DNA of 64,000 nt, from contig CAMVPC010000003.1 in the NCBI GenBank assembly GCA_947169265.1, positions 1 to 64,000 on the forward strand, read 5' to 3'. Origin of the DNA: an uncultured Prevotellaceae bacterium. GTDB taxonomy: Bacteria; Bacteroidota; Bacteroidia; Bacteroidales; Muribaculaceae. The notes under the pieces were generated by a model, which was not told the DNA's origin, made no database searches, and was given only the letters and a program-made list of their open reading frames with translations. Positions 1 to 8,567 of this stretch are shown piece by piece (position 1 is the stretch's first letter; the number at the start of each line of letters is the position of its first letter). A program made the position numbers and the translations under genes.

Positions 1-25
1 TGTTTTACAGCATATTACAACAAAA

Positions 26-57
26 GGGTGCGCCAGAATTATGACACACCCTCTTTT
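26..57 (+). terminator. Rho-independent-like terminator of an upstream gene
   Basis: The arms AGGGTG and CACCCT enclose a 16-base loop and are followed by a T-rich run (CTCTTTTT). It would end a plus-strand gene lying left of the window. It also suggests that the coding remnant that follows is not the continuation of that gene. Confidence 0.5.
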
Positions 58-95
58 TAGCCATAAAATTCCACCATAAGCACACCATCTCAACC

Positions 96-353
96 TTGCG
101 AGCCGACGCGCATACCTCGTTCAAAGCCAGCAGCGGTGAGCTTGTCGACAACGGCAACGGCACATGGACCCTCACCATGCCCGCGACGGGAGAAGACGTC
201 ACTATCAGCATGGACAACATCAAGACCGGTGTCACCGACATCAACGCGGCTAAGCCTCATGGCGGACAACGCTACAACCTGATGGGACAACCCGTCGGTC
301 CCGACTACCGGGGTCTCGTCATCGAGAACGGCAAGAAGCTCATAGTGAAATAA
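96..353 (+). pseudogene. C-terminal remnant of a secreted/surface protein
   Basis: The reading frame is open only from about position 45 (stop TGA at 42-44), and its only usable start is TTG at 96, so I read it as the 3' remnant of a longer gene. The 85 residues begin in mid-domain, have no signal peptide, and end in RYNLMGQPV...GLVIENGKKLIVK-like sequence. That is the form of C-terminal tails on Bacteroidales exported proteins (type IX-like sorting tails). Base composition changes from AT-rich to GC-rich coding sequence near position 95, which looks like a deletion junction. A short intact protein is possible but less likely. Function cannot be assigned. Confidence 0.5.
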
Positions 354-399
354 AACCTAATGACCGATTTGGGATAAAGCATCTCATACTGATTATTCT

Positions 400-435
400 A
401 AAAAAGCTCACCGGACAATCCGGTGAGCTTTTTTT
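400..435. terminator. Strong bidirectional terminator
   Basis: A near-perfect stem (AAGCTCACCGGA / TCCGGTGAGCTT) around a 3-base loop has A-runs on one side and seven Ts on the other. It can end transcription of the remnant on the plus strand and of the CoA-transferase gene on the minus strand. Confidence 0.85.
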
Positions 436-460
436 AGGGGTATGACGGTCAAGGGGCCGG

Positions 461-1969
461 TTAGGCCAGTTTCTCGAGGATTTGCGCGAAGTCGGTCTTG
501 CGCATGTCACCGGTCTTGCCCAGCGTGCTGTGGAAAGCGAGGGCAATGTCGTGGTTCATGAGGATGTGACCGTTCTTCTTGCACAACTTGAGGTATTCGC
601 GCAACAGCGGGCGATACACGGGATGGGCGGCGTGCTCGATAATTTCCTCGGCGCCCTGGATGGGGTCCTTGAAACGGAGGTCGGCCACGCCCTGGTCGGT
701 GACGATGATGTCGACCGAGTGGCCCGTGTGGTCCACATGGCTCACCATGGGCACGATGGTGCTGATGCAGTCGTCCTTCTTAATCGACGGGCACAGGAAG
801 ATGCTGGTGTAAGCGTTGCGCGTGAAGTCACCGCTACCGCCGATGCCATTCATCAGGCGGGTGCCGCTCACGTGCGATGAATTGATGTTACCAAAGAGGT
901 CGGCCTCGATAGCCGTATTCATCGACACGACACCGATGCGGCGAATCACCTCGGGGTTGTTACTGATTTCGCTCGGGCGCATGAGCAGCTTGTCGTGCAA
1001 CTCGGGCTTGCTGAAGAATTCCATCATCGCCTCGCGCGAGAATGTCATCGAGCAGGTGCTGGCAAACTTGCAGTGGCCGCTCTCGAGGAGCTTTAGCACG
1101 CTGTCCTGCACGACCTCGGTATACATCTCGAAGGGAGGAATCTCGTCGCTGTGCTCAAGAGCGTCGAGCACGGCGTTGGCGATGTTGCCCACACCGCTTT
1201 GGATGGGAAGGAACGACTTGGGCATGCGGCCCTGGCGCATCTCGTTGACAAGGAAGTCGCACACGTTCTCGCCAATCTTGCGCGTCACGTCATCAACAGG
1301 GGTGAACTTGCTCACCAGGCCCAGAGGCTCGCTCGTGCGCACCACGCCCAGCACCTTCTTGGGGTCGACATGGGCCGTAGGCTTGCCGGCGCGATCGCTG
1401 GCGCGGTAGATAGGAATCTCGCGGCGCGCGGGAGGATCGAGAGGCACATAGATGTCATGCAGGCCGCGAATCGTGTCGGGAAGCTGGTCGTTGATTTCGA
1501 TAATCACCTTCTCGGCCACTTGCAGCCACGTGGGAGTGTTGCCCACAGCGGTACCCAACAGGAGCTCACCATCGTCGGTAATGCTTTGCACCTCCACGAT
1601 AGCCACGTCCATCTTGCCGTAGTAGCCATAGCGGAATTCCTGCGCCAGCTCGCTCAAGTGGCGGTCGTTGTAGTGCACCTCACCGGCATTGATGTGGTTG
1701 CGGAGCTCGCCCAGCGACTGGTAGGGCGTGCGGTAGTTGAGCGCTTGCGCGCGCGACAGCTCGCCATCGGTGGGGTCGTTGGTCGACGCGCCACTAAAAA
1801 TGTTCACCTTGAACTCGCGTCCTTCCTCATGCTCGCGGCGGGCCTTAGCGGCGATGGCGGCGGGCACTTTCTTGGGACAACCCGGGGCGGTGAAGCCACT
1901 CACGCCCACATTCATTCCATTTTTCACAAACTGCGCGGCCTCTTCGGCCGTAAGAACGGGATAAATCAT
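461..1969 (-). CDS. Succinate/acetyl-CoA CoA-transferase (acetyl-CoA hydrolase family)
   Basis: The 502-residue protein matches the acetyl-CoA hydrolase/transferase family along its length, most like acetyl-CoA:succinate CoA-transferases of anaerobes. These move CoA between acetate, succinate or propionate in the cytosol and serve the succinate-propionate fermentation of Bacteroidales. Visible marks are the N-terminal VSGFTAPGCPKKVP segment, the glycine-rich GVGNIANAV loop near 259-267, and the EMYTEV segment whose Glu285 corresponds to the glutamate that forms the acyl-CoA intermediate. Length is normal for the family. It is a single-gene unit with its own consensus promoter and a strong terminator. 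The exact acyl preference cannot be read from the sequence. Confidence 0.9.
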   Translation of the reverse strand: MIYPVLTAEEAAQFVKNGMNVGVSGFTAPGCPKKVPAAIAAKARREHEEGREFKVNIFSGASTNDPTDGELSRAQALNYRTPYQSLGELRNHINAGEVHYNDRHLSELAQEFRYGYYGKMDVAIVEVQSITDDGELLLGTAVGNTPTWLQVAEKVIIEINDQLPDTIRGLHDIYVPLDPPARREIPIYRASDRAGKPTAHVDPKKVLGVVRTSEPLGLVSKFTPVDDVTRKIGENVCDFLVNEMRQGRMPKSFLPIQSGVGNIANAVLDALEHSDEIPPFEMYTEVVQDSVLKLLESGHCKFASTCSMTFSREAMMEFFSKPELHDKLLMRPSEISNNPEVIRRIGVVSMNTAIEADLFGNINSSHVSGTRLMNGIGGSGDFTRNAYTSIFLCPSIKKDDCISTIVPMVSHVDHTGHSVDIIVTDQGVADLRFKDPIQGAEEIIEHAAHPVYRPLLREYLKLCKKNGHILMNHDIALAFHSTLGKTGDMRKTDFAQILEKLA

Positions 1970-2051
1970 CGTTTTTGTTGATTTGATAGTTATTTTATAG
2001 ATGTTATTGACTTGAATTGCCGTCCCGTCGCGGGGCGGTGCTTGCAGCCTG

Positions 2052-2081
2052 CAAAGTTACACCAACTTCGACAAATATCAA
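2052..2081 (-). promoter_or_regulatory. Bacteroidetes-type promoter of the CoA-transferase gene
   Basis: On the minus strand the -7 box TAACTTTG (2059-2052) lies 19 bases after a TTG -33 element (2081-2079). This is the TTG-N19/20-TAnnTTTG arrangement known for Bacteroidetes. The resulting leader of about 75 bases contains a GC-rich hairpin near 2023-2041. Confidence 0.75.
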
Positions 2082-2129
2082 AATCCGTTGCGCTAAAACC
2101 GCTTGTGGCGCGGCCCTTTTCATACCTTT

Positions 2130-2777
2130 TCATGCATTCGGTGGCCCCACGGCATTTGCGGGAGCGAAGATGGCGGCAGCAGTAGCGCGCGCGGCAGCGA
2201 GTGTCGCGGCGACGTCCTCGCCCCGGGCCTCGGCCACACGAGCGGCAACGGTGGCGATAGTCAAGCCGCTGTCGTCGGTTTCGAGCAACAGACGCGAGCC
2301 GGGCAGGGAGCACGCTGTGGCGGCGTTGAAACGTGGTCCCAGCGTGATGTAAAGGCCCGCGTTGAGCAACTGGCGGGCCAGTTGGGGCTTGCCGCGGAAT
2401 CCGTGCACCACCCAGGGTTGTGCCGGCCGCAAGCGCGCGCGCATGGCGAGTATCACATGGAATGCCTTCACGCAATGGAGTATGAGCGGTTTCGACAACT
2501 CCTCGCTCATGGCGACATGCCGCGCCAGCACTTCTTGCTGCACATCGGGCGACGGACTGCGAAGCGCGTCGAGTCCGGTCTCACCCAGCGCCACCACCTG
2601 TGGCGAGCGTGCCGCCGTGGCAAGCTGTTGCCAGTGCTCGACGGTAACCTCACCGGCCTCCCACGGATGAATTCCCACCGAATAGCACATTCCGGGCACC
2701 GGCGAGAACGCCGCCGGCGACACGTTCACAATGGCACCGCGCGCCGCGTGGTGCGTGTGGCTGTCGGTAATCGTCAT
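2130..2777 (-). CDS. TatD-family metal-dependent hydrolase
   Basis: A 215-residue TatD-type TIM-barrel hydrolase. Metal ligands of the family are visible: the DSHTH start (His7, His9), GETGLD with Glu66, His101 in LILHC, His125 in VVHGF and Asp168 in ETDD. Family members are metal-dependent 3'-5' DNases or related hydrolases in the cytosol. It is shorter than E. coli TatD (about 260) and belongs to the compact Bacteroidetes form. The start codon overlaps the yidD stop by four bases (ATGA), so the two are translationally coupled. The true substrate is unknown. Confidence 0.85.
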   Translation of the reverse strand: MTITDSHTHHAARGAIVNVSPAAFSPVPGMCYSVGIHPWEAGEVTVEHWQQLATAARSPQVVALGETGLDALRSPSPDVQQEVLARHVAMSEELSKPLILHCVKAFHVILAMRARLRPAQPWVVHGFRGKPQLARQLLNAGLYITLGPRFNAATACSLPGSRLLLETDDSGLTIATVAARVAEARGEDVAATLAAARATAAAIFAPANAVGPPNA

Positions 2778-3028
2778 GGCACGGGGTCGTAGCCGCTACC
2801 ACCCCACGGGTTGCAGCGCGCGATGCGCTTGATGGCGAGCCACATGCCCTTGATGGGGCCGTGCTTCTTGATGGCCTCGATGGCATAATTGCTGCAGGTG
2901 GGGGTGAAGCGGCACATGGGCGGCGTGAGCGGTGAGATACACTTTTGATATATCTTGATGGGAATCAGCAGTAGCCACATCATCAGCCACTTAACAGGAA
3001 AGAGCAGTTTCTTGAGAAGTTCCATCAT
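2774..3028 (-). CDS. yidD: Membrane protein insertion efficiency factor YidD
   Basis: An 84-residue protein with the YidD signature: a hydrophobic N-terminus ([22 protein letters not shown]), then [15 protein letters not shown], then the C-terminal [12 protein letters not shown]. YidD sits at the inner membrane and helps YidC-dependent insertion of membrane proteins. The start was placed at the ATG at 3028, because the longer reading frame upstream runs through rnpA. It overlaps rnpA by 38 bases and tatD by four, the conserved rnpA-yidD order of many bacteria. Confidence 0.93.
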   Translation of the reverse strand: MMELLKKLLFPVKWLMMWLLLIPIKIYQKCISPLTPPMCRFTPTCSNYAIEAIKKHGPIKGMWLAIKRIARCNPWGGSGYDPVP

Positions 3029-3419
3029 GTTCGCTGGCTTGCGCGGCAATGCGCTCGAGCAACTGCCGCATTTTTTCTTCGATGACGCCGTAGTCGCTGA
3101 GCGACGACGACAGGTACACAAAAGCCACGTCCACACGCCTTCCTTTCGCCTCGAGCGCGGGCAAGAGCGCCGCGCGGTTGAGGCGGTAAGCCTCGCGTGT
3201 GCGCCGCCTGATGAGCACGCGGTCGACGGCGTGGCGCAACTTTTTCTTGGGCACCGACACAAGGAATCGCGCCGGGGCCGTGCCGTTCTCTCCATGCGGA
3301 AGAATATTGTACACGGCCCTTAGCGGATAAGCGATGATACTTCGTCCCGAGGCAAAGAGCGCATCGATGCGAGTCAGCCCGCACAATTTCTCGCTCTTAT
3401 AAAGCCTGTTGCCGGTCAT
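2991..3419 (-). CDS. rnpA: Ribonuclease P protein component
   Basis: The 142-residue protein carries the RNase P protein signature [15 protein letters not shown] at residues 67-81, preceded by the [16 protein letters not shown] strand. It binds the RNase P RNA and helps remove tRNA 5' leaders. The C-terminus is longer than in E. coli (119 residues) and overlaps the start of yidD. It lies downstream of serS on the same strand, separated by a short spacer with a degenerate octamer repeat. Confidence 0.93.
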   Translation of the reverse strand: MTGNRLYKSEKLCGLTRIDALFASGRSIIAYPLRAVYNILPHGENGTAPARFLVSVPKKKLRHAVDRVLIRRRTREAYRLNRAALLPALEAKGRRVDVAFVYLSSSLSDYGVIEEKMRQLLERIAAQASEHDGTSQETALSC

Positions 3420-3430
3420 GCCTTTTTAAC

Positions 3431-3470
3431 AAGTAGACGAGTAAACGAGTAGACGAATAGACGAGTAAAT
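3431..3470. repeat. Degenerate 8-bp tandem repeat in the serS-rnpA spacer
   Basis: About five copies of a degenerate octamer (AGTAGACG, AGTAAACG, AGTAGACG, AATAGACG, AGTAAAT) fill the spacer. The reverse complement of the same motif (CGTTTACTCGTTTACT) recurs before susD at 28442-28457, so it is a dispersed short intergenic repeat. Confidence 0.6.
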
Positions 3471-3480
3471 TGCTCAAAGC

Positions 3481-4752
3481 TCAATCAATGATATCGAAAC
3501 CCGTGTAGCGGCGCAAGGCCTCGGGGATGACGATACCTTCGGGAGTTTGGTTGTTCTCGAGCAGGGCGGCCACGATGCGTGGCAGAGCCAGGGCGCTACC
3601 GTTGAGTGTGTGGCACAGATGCGTCTTCTTGTCATCGCCACGGTAGCGGCACTTGAGGCGGTTGGCCTGATAGGTCTCAAAGTTTGACACCGAGCTCACC
3701 TCGAGCCAGCGCTGTTGCGCCGCGCTCCACACCTCAAAGTCGAAGGTGATGGCACTCGTGAAGCTCATGTCACCGCCACACAGCCGCAGGATGTGCCACG
3801 GCAACTCGAGTTTTTCGAGCAAGCCCTGCACATGGTCCTTCATCTCCTCGAGAGCGGCATAGGAATCCTCGGGGCGTTCGATGCGCACAATTTCGACCTT
3901 GTCGAACTGATGCAGGCGGTTCAGGCCGCGCACGTCCTTGCCGTAGGAACCCGCCTCGCGGCGGAAGCAGGCGCTATAAGCGCAATTTTTCTTGGGAAGC
4001 TCGTCCTGCGAGAGAATCACATCGCGGTAGATATTGGTCACAGGCACCTCGGCCGTAGGGATGAGGTAGAAGTTATCCACCTGGCAGTGATACATTTGTC
4101 CCTCCTTGTCGGGCAACTGTCCGGTGCCTATTCCCGAAGCCTCGTTGACGACCAGCGGCGGCTCGATTTCGGTGTAACCGGCCTTGCCGGCCTCGTCAAG
4201 GAAGAACTGGATGAGGGCGCGTTGCAGGCGCGCTCCCTTGCCGATGTAGACGGGGAATCCGGCACCGGTGATTTTCACGCCCAGGTCAAAGTCGATGAGG
4301 TTATACTTGCGGGCCAGCTCCCAGTGGGGCAAGGCGTCGGCGGGCAGCTCGGGCATGTGGCCGCCGGTGCGCTCCACCACGTTGTCCTCGGCGGTCTTGC
4401 CCTCGGGCACACCCTCGAAGGGCAGGTTGGGGATAGTGAGCAGCGTTTGAGTGATTTCGTCCTCGATGGTGGCGAGACGCTCGTCGATTTCTTTGTTTGT
4501 CGCCTTGAGCGTGGCCACTTCTTGCTTGGCCTGCTCGGCGCCGGCCTTGTCGCCTTGACGCATCAAGGCACCTATTTGTGCGGCCATTTTGTTGAGTTGC
4601 GCGGCGTTTCCGTCACGCTGGAACTGCGCCGCGCGGCGCTGTTTGTCGAGCTCGACAACGCGCATGACGGGCTCTTGTCCGTCGAATTGCTTGATAGCCA
4701 ACCGCCGAATCACCTCTTCGGGGTTAGCGTTGATTTGTTGTAAAGTTAGCAT
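3481..4752 (-). CDS. serS: Serine--tRNA ligase
   Basis: The 423-residue class II synthetase attaches serine to tRNA-Ser and tRNA-Sec. The N-terminal coiled-coil tRNA-binding arm (about residues 30-105) is followed by the catalytic core. Motif 2 is visible as CFRREAGSYGKDVRGL with the HQFDKVE strand, and motif 3 as LNGSALALPRIVAALLENNQ near the C-terminus. Length is typical. It follows ftsZ in the same direction with a 124-base spacer, so it may be read through from the dcw cluster. Confidence 0.96.
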   Translation of the reverse strand: MLTLQQINANPEEVIRRLAIKQFDGQEPVMRVVELDKQRRAAQFQRDGNAAQLNKMAAQIGALMRQGDKAGAEQAKQEVATLKATNKEIDERLATIEDEITQTLLTIPNLPFEGVPEGKTAEDNVVERTGGHMPELPADALPHWELARKYNLIDFDLGVKITGAGFPVYIGKGARLQRALIQFFLDEAGKAGYTEIEPPLVVNEASGIGTGQLPDKEGQMYHCQVDNFYLIPTAEVPVTNIYRDVILSQDELPKKNCAYSACFRREAGSYGKDVRGLNRLHQFDKVEIVRIERPEDSYAALEEMKDHVQGLLEKLELPWHILRLCGGDMSFTSAITFDFEVWSAAQQRWLEVSSVSNFETYQANRLKCRYRGDDKKTHLCHTLNGSALALPRIVAALLENNQTPEGIVIPEALRRYTGFDIID

Positions 4753-4876
4753 ATATCATTTATTTTAGTATACTCACATATTGCAAGATGACACGGCGGC
4801 GAGTCCGCGCCAGCAGTCGACAAAACCCACAGCCTGTCAAGTCCTTTCAACTTGCGTCACCTTCGTTCCTTGTTTG

Positions 4877-6235
4877 TTAAGCGTCGAACGAGATGGTGCC
4901 CGCGCTGTTGTTGGGAGTTTTCTTGGGGGCCTCGGCCGCCGGCTTGGGCTTAGCGGCGGCATTTTGCAGGTCGTGGATATCGCTCTTGAACTTGGGGTCG
5001 CGCTTGAAGGTGGGCTTTTTCTCGAGCATATCGATAATCTCGTCGTTATCGATGTCGCCCGGGCGCAGCACCAGGTAGCGTGCCTGGGCCGCCTCGAGGC
5101 TCTGGATGTTGATTTTGCGCTCGCCATATTCCGAGGCCACGCGCTGCACCGGGTCAATCTTGGGTGCTGATGCCGCCTGGCGCGTCTCGCCCTTTTCGTC
5201 GGGCACGGTGGCCTCACTCTCAAGCGATACGTTGAAACCGGCGGCGAGGATGGTGATTTTCACCTTGTCCTCGAGGGTGTCGTCGAAAGCCACACCCCAA
5301 ATCACGTCCACCTCGTTGCTGAAGTTGATCATGAACTTGCGCATCTCGTCAATTTCGGCCATCTTGAACGGGTTCTTGGAATTGGGCGAGATGTAGAAGT
5401 TCATCAATATTTTCTTCGAGCCGTACACGTCGCGGTTCTTGAGCAGCGGCGAGTCAAGGGCATCCTTGATGGCCTTGGTGACGCGGTGCTCACCCTCGCC
5501 GTAGCCCGAACTGATGATGGCCACGCCGCCGTTGCGCAACGTGGTGTTCACGTCCTTGAAGTCGAGGTTGATGCGTCCCTCCACGGTAATCAGCTCCGAG
5601 ATGCTGCGCGCGGCCACCGACAGCGTGTCGTCGGCCTTGCCGAAAGCATTGATGAAGTTCAAGTCGGGATAAATCTCGGTGAGGCGCTCGTTGTTGATGA
5701 TGAGCAGCGCGTCGACGTACTTTTGCATCTCGTCGGCGCCCTCAAGTGCCTTGAGGATTTTCTTTTGGCCCTCGAAGAGGAACGGGATGGTGACGATACC
5801 TATCGTGAGCACCCCTTTCTCGCGCGCTATGCGGGCCACCACGGGAGCGGCGCCGGTACCGGTGCCGCCGCCCATGCCGGCGGTGATGAAAGCCATCTGG
5901 GTATCGTCGTCGAAGAGTGCCGCGATGTCGTCGGCACTTTCTTCGGCGGCGCGTTGCGCCACCTCGGGCACGTTGCCGGCACCCAGTCCCTTGGTGGTAT
6001 TGGGCCCGATGAGGAGGCGGTTAGGCACAGGCGAGTTGATGAGTGCCTGCCGGTCAGTGTTGAGCACGACATAAGACACACCGCCAATGTCCTGCACATA
6101 CATGTGGTTGACAGCATTGTTACCACCGCCGCCCACTCCCACGACCTTGATGATGGTAGGCGTGGCTTTCGCTTTACTTTTTTCGTCATATCCGGCCCCC
6201 ATTTCGAGGGTGTCGAAGATGTTATTGTTATCCAT
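4877..6235 (-). CDS. ftsZ: Cell division protein FtsZ
   Basis: The tubulin-like GTPase forms the cytokinetic ring. The GTP-binding signature GGGTGTG is at residues 122-128, GVGGGGNNAVNHM is near 33-45, and the T7-loop region NLDFKDV is present. The 452 residues include a C-terminal extension of about 120. It contains a conserved-looking segment (RYLVLRPGDIDNDEIIDMLEKKP) and then a Pro/Lys/Ala-rich tail ending in GTISFDA. I do not see an E. coli-type FtsA/ZipA-binding tail peptide. It is the last dcw gene, directly after ftsA. Confidence 0.97.
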   Translation of the reverse strand: MDNNNIFDTLEMGAGYDEKSKAKATPTIIKVVGVGGGGNNAVNHMYVQDIGGVSYVVLNTDRQALINSPVPNRLLIGPNTTKGLGAGNVPEVAQRAAEESADDIAALFDDDTQMAFITAGMGGGTGTGAAPVVARIAREKGVLTIGIVTIPFLFEGQKKILKALEGADEMQKYVDALLIINNERLTEIYPDLNFINAFGKADDTLSVAARSISELITVEGRINLDFKDVNTTLRNGGVAIISSGYGEGEHRVTKAIKDALDSPLLKNRDVYGSKKILMNFYISPNSKNPFKMAEIDEMRKFMINFSNEVDVIWGVAFDDTLEDKVKITILAAGFNVSLESEATVPDEKGETRQAASAPKIDPVQRVASEYGERKINIQSLEAAQARYLVLRPGDIDNDEIIDMLEKKPTFKRDPKFKSDIHDLQNAAAKPKPAAEAPKKTPNNSAGTISFDA

Positions 6236-6296
6236 ATCTGCTGGTATTTAATTGTTTCGTGAATAAAAATATATTTGAGCGGGAATAGGTGGACGA

Positions 6297-7616
6297 TTAT
6301 GCCTCGTCGTTCTCGTCGAGCAACGAAGACATGCGGTCGCGCATCCGCCACAGGAAGCCGCGATTCTTTTTCTTTTTCTTGTCGTCATCTTCATCGACGG
6401 GCTCGGCAGGCTTTTCGGGCTGCGCGGGGCGCTCGGGGCGTTCGGGTTGCGAGGTCATCGTGGGGCCGTCCTCATAGTTGTGGCGTTGCACACACGATTG
6501 GTTCTCGGGAATGATTTGCGCGCCCTTGGCCAGCAGCGAGAATATTTGGATATATTCCATGCGGTTGATACTGTGGTCCAGAATGTTGAGCGACTGCGGA
6601 TAAGAACCCATGCGCACCTTGATTTTGGTGGTGTCCTCGATGCGGCGGGCGATGCCCTGCAACTGCGCGCCGCCGCCGATGAGCACAATCTTGTGCAAGT
6701 CGCCGGCGGTGAGCCCAGCGTAGGCTATCTGCTGGTTGATGTTGGCGATGATTTCGCCGGTGCGCGCCTTGATATAGTTGGCGGCGTCGGTGCTTTTGAC
6801 ATCCTCGATGTTGAGCAGCTCCACGTTGTCGTCGAGCGGGTTGTTGATATTCTTTTTCACGCGCTCGGCGGTTTCCTCGAGCACCGCCAGGCCGTTGACG
6901 ATGTCGCGCGTGATGTTGCGGCCGCCCAGCGGCAGCGTAATCAGGTAGATGAGCGCGCCGTCCTTGTAGATCGACACGGTGGTGGTCTCGGCGCCGATGT
7001 CGACGAGCATGCAGCCCAGCGAGAGCTCGGTGTCGTTAAGGATTTCCTCGCCCACGACGAGCGGCGTGACGAGGTAGTTCTTGACGCGGGTGCCCAAGCT
7101 CATGACGCGCTCCAGGTTGAGCTTGATGGTGGGCTTGGCCACAATGTGGTTCACCTTGATGTTGATGCTCGAGCCAAACTGGCCGCTGGGGTTCTTCGTC
7201 TCGTTCTTGTCGACGTAGTAAGCGCAGGGCACCGTTTCGATGATTTCATAGTTGCGGATGGTCTCGCGGGCCGAGTCCTTGACGATTTTATCAAGTATAT
7301 CGTCGGTGATGGCGCGCGTGCTGTCGAGGTTGCGGCTCACTTCGGCGGCCTCGGTGTGCACCGAGCGACCGCTCACGCCCACATAAGCGTCCTTGATGGA
7401 GCCGTCGATGCGGTTTTCCAGTTTCTTGAGGATATTGTTGATGCATCCCTTGGTGCTCTCCACGTTTTGGATACATCCCCAGCGCACACAGTCGAGGAAC
7501 TTCTCTTCCTCGAGGTGTATCACTTGGACATATCCCGAGGGTGATTTCTCGGCGATGGCGCCCACTATCTTGCTGCTGCCAATTTCAATGGCCACGATAT
7601 ATTGAGTACTCTCCAT
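6297..7616 (-). CDS. ftsA: Cell division protein FtsA
   Basis: An actin-like ATPase that tethers FtsZ to the inner membrane. The N-terminal phosphate-1 strand VAIEIGSSKIVGAIAE, the GCMLVDIGAETTTVSIY phosphate-2 segment and the IVLIGGGAQLQGI adenosine motif are visible. After the core comes a Pro/Glu-rich linker (about residues 385-410), a Lys-rich stretch and a final amphipathic helix (RGFLWRMRDRMSSLL), the expected membrane-targeting helix. It lies between ftsQ and ftsZ, 61 bases from the latter. Confidence 0.95.
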   Translation of the reverse strand: MESTQYIVAIEIGSSKIVGAIAEKSPSGYVQVIHLEEEKFLDCVRWGCIQNVESTKGCINNILKKLENRIDGSIKDAYVGVSGRSVHTEAAEVSRNLDSTRAITDDILDKIVKDSARETIRNYEIIETVPCAYYVDKNETKNPSGQFGSSINIKVNHIVAKPTIKLNLERVMSLGTRVKNYLVTPLVVGEEILNDTELSLGCMLVDIGAETTTVSIYKDGALIYLITLPLGGRNITRDIVNGLAVLEETAERVKKNINNPLDDNVELLNIEDVKSTDAANYIKARTGEIIANINQQIAYAGLTAGDLHKIVLIGGGAQLQGIARRIEDTTKIKVRMGSYPQSLNILDHSINRMEYIQIFSLLAKGAQIIPENQSCVQRHNYEDGPTMTSQPERPERPAQPEKPAEPVDEDDDKKKKKNRGFLWRMRDRMSSLLDENDEA

Positions 7617-7676
7617 AACTGTTTTAAATGTTTGAAAAAGTTGGTTTTATTCTTGAGGATGAATGAATGATAAGCG

Positions 7677-8567
7677 TCAGGTGCTCTTTTGCTCGGTTTT
7701 TTTCGCCTCGGCCTCCTCGGGGGGCTTGGGACGCTGCGCCGGCTGCGGAGCCGTGGCGTCGTCGATGGTCATCGTGGCGTGGTCGGGTGCCGGGTCGTCG
7801 TCCTCGGGGTTGTAGACCTCGACGTGCTTTACTTTCTTGTGACGCAACGTGGCCACCACCTGGTAGTTCCACTTGACCGAGATGGTGTCGTAGGTTTCCC
7901 AGCCGCGCGCCGGCATCACCTTGTGGTAGAAGAGCTGCAGCTTCTTGAACTTGTTCTCGAAGCCGGTGGGCGGCCCCAGGTTGACGACATGTCCGGCGAT
8001 GGCGGGCACGATAAAGACGTTGTTGCTGTCGACCACGTTATACATTGTCACGAGCGCCTTGAGCACCGAGTCTTTCTCGACATACTCGACAAGAGGTAAC
8101 AGGCGTGTGACGGGGAACTTCGACGTAAAGTGGCCATTGACGATGGGCACGTCGGCATGGTAAGTGGGCGTGGCGCGCATCGTCTTGCCCTCGCGGTTCA
8201 CATAGTAAGACGTGTTGCCGTCGAACACGCGCAACACGGGCACCAGCTGCCGCACCTTGATGTGCAACGAGCCGTCGTAGCTCAGGAAGCACTCGGTGTC
8301 CTCGACGTAGGGCGAGTGGCGCAGCAGCGTCTCGATGGTGTCGATGTCGATGTCGCCAAAGGCTTTTCCCACGATGGCGATGCCATGGTGGTCAAGCTCC
8401 TCCTTGACAGCCTCGGGGGTGACGAACGGTGTGGTGTGGGTGTTGAGCACATCGACGACGATGGCGTGGCACACTTGGGTGCGGGCCTTGGCCCGTGCCC
8501 ACAAGATACCCCATGCCAGCAAAGCCGTGAGAATGAGCAATATTATGTATTGAACAACCTTTTTCAA
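7677..8567 (-). CDS. ftsQ: Cell division protein FtsQ
   Basis: A bitopic inner-membrane division protein. One N-terminal transmembrane helix (about residues 5-24) is followed by a POTRA-like periplasmic domain starting at VDVLNTHTTPFVTPEAVKEEL and a beta domain with SYYVNREGKTM. The C-terminal tail is rich in Pro, Glu and Lys. The start overlaps the murC stop by four bases. Sequence similarity to proteobacterial FtsQ is weak, as usual in Bacteroidetes. The call rests on the membrane topology, the POTRA-like segment and the murC-ftsQ-ftsA position. Confidence 0.88.
   Translation of the reverse strand: MKKVVQYIILLILTALLAWGILWARAKARTQVCHAIVVDVLNTHTTPFVTPEAVKEELDHHGIAIVGKAFGDIDIDTIETLLRHSPYVEDTECFLSYDGSLHIKVRQLVPVLRVFDGNTSYYVNREGKTMRATPTYHADVPIVNGHFTSKFPVTRLLPLVEYVEKDSVLKALVTMYNVVDSNNVFIVPAIAGHVVNLGPPTGFENKFKKLQLFYHKVMPARGWETYDTISVKWNYQVVATLRHKKVKHVEVYNPEDDDPAPDHATMTIDDATAPQPAQRPKPPEEAEAKKTEQKST

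Noticed and set aside
3029-3295. Longer YidD reading frame reaching into rnpA
   Set aside because: The extra residues are the frame-shifted shadow of rnpA. YidD proteins are about 70-90 residues and start at the hydrophobic segment.
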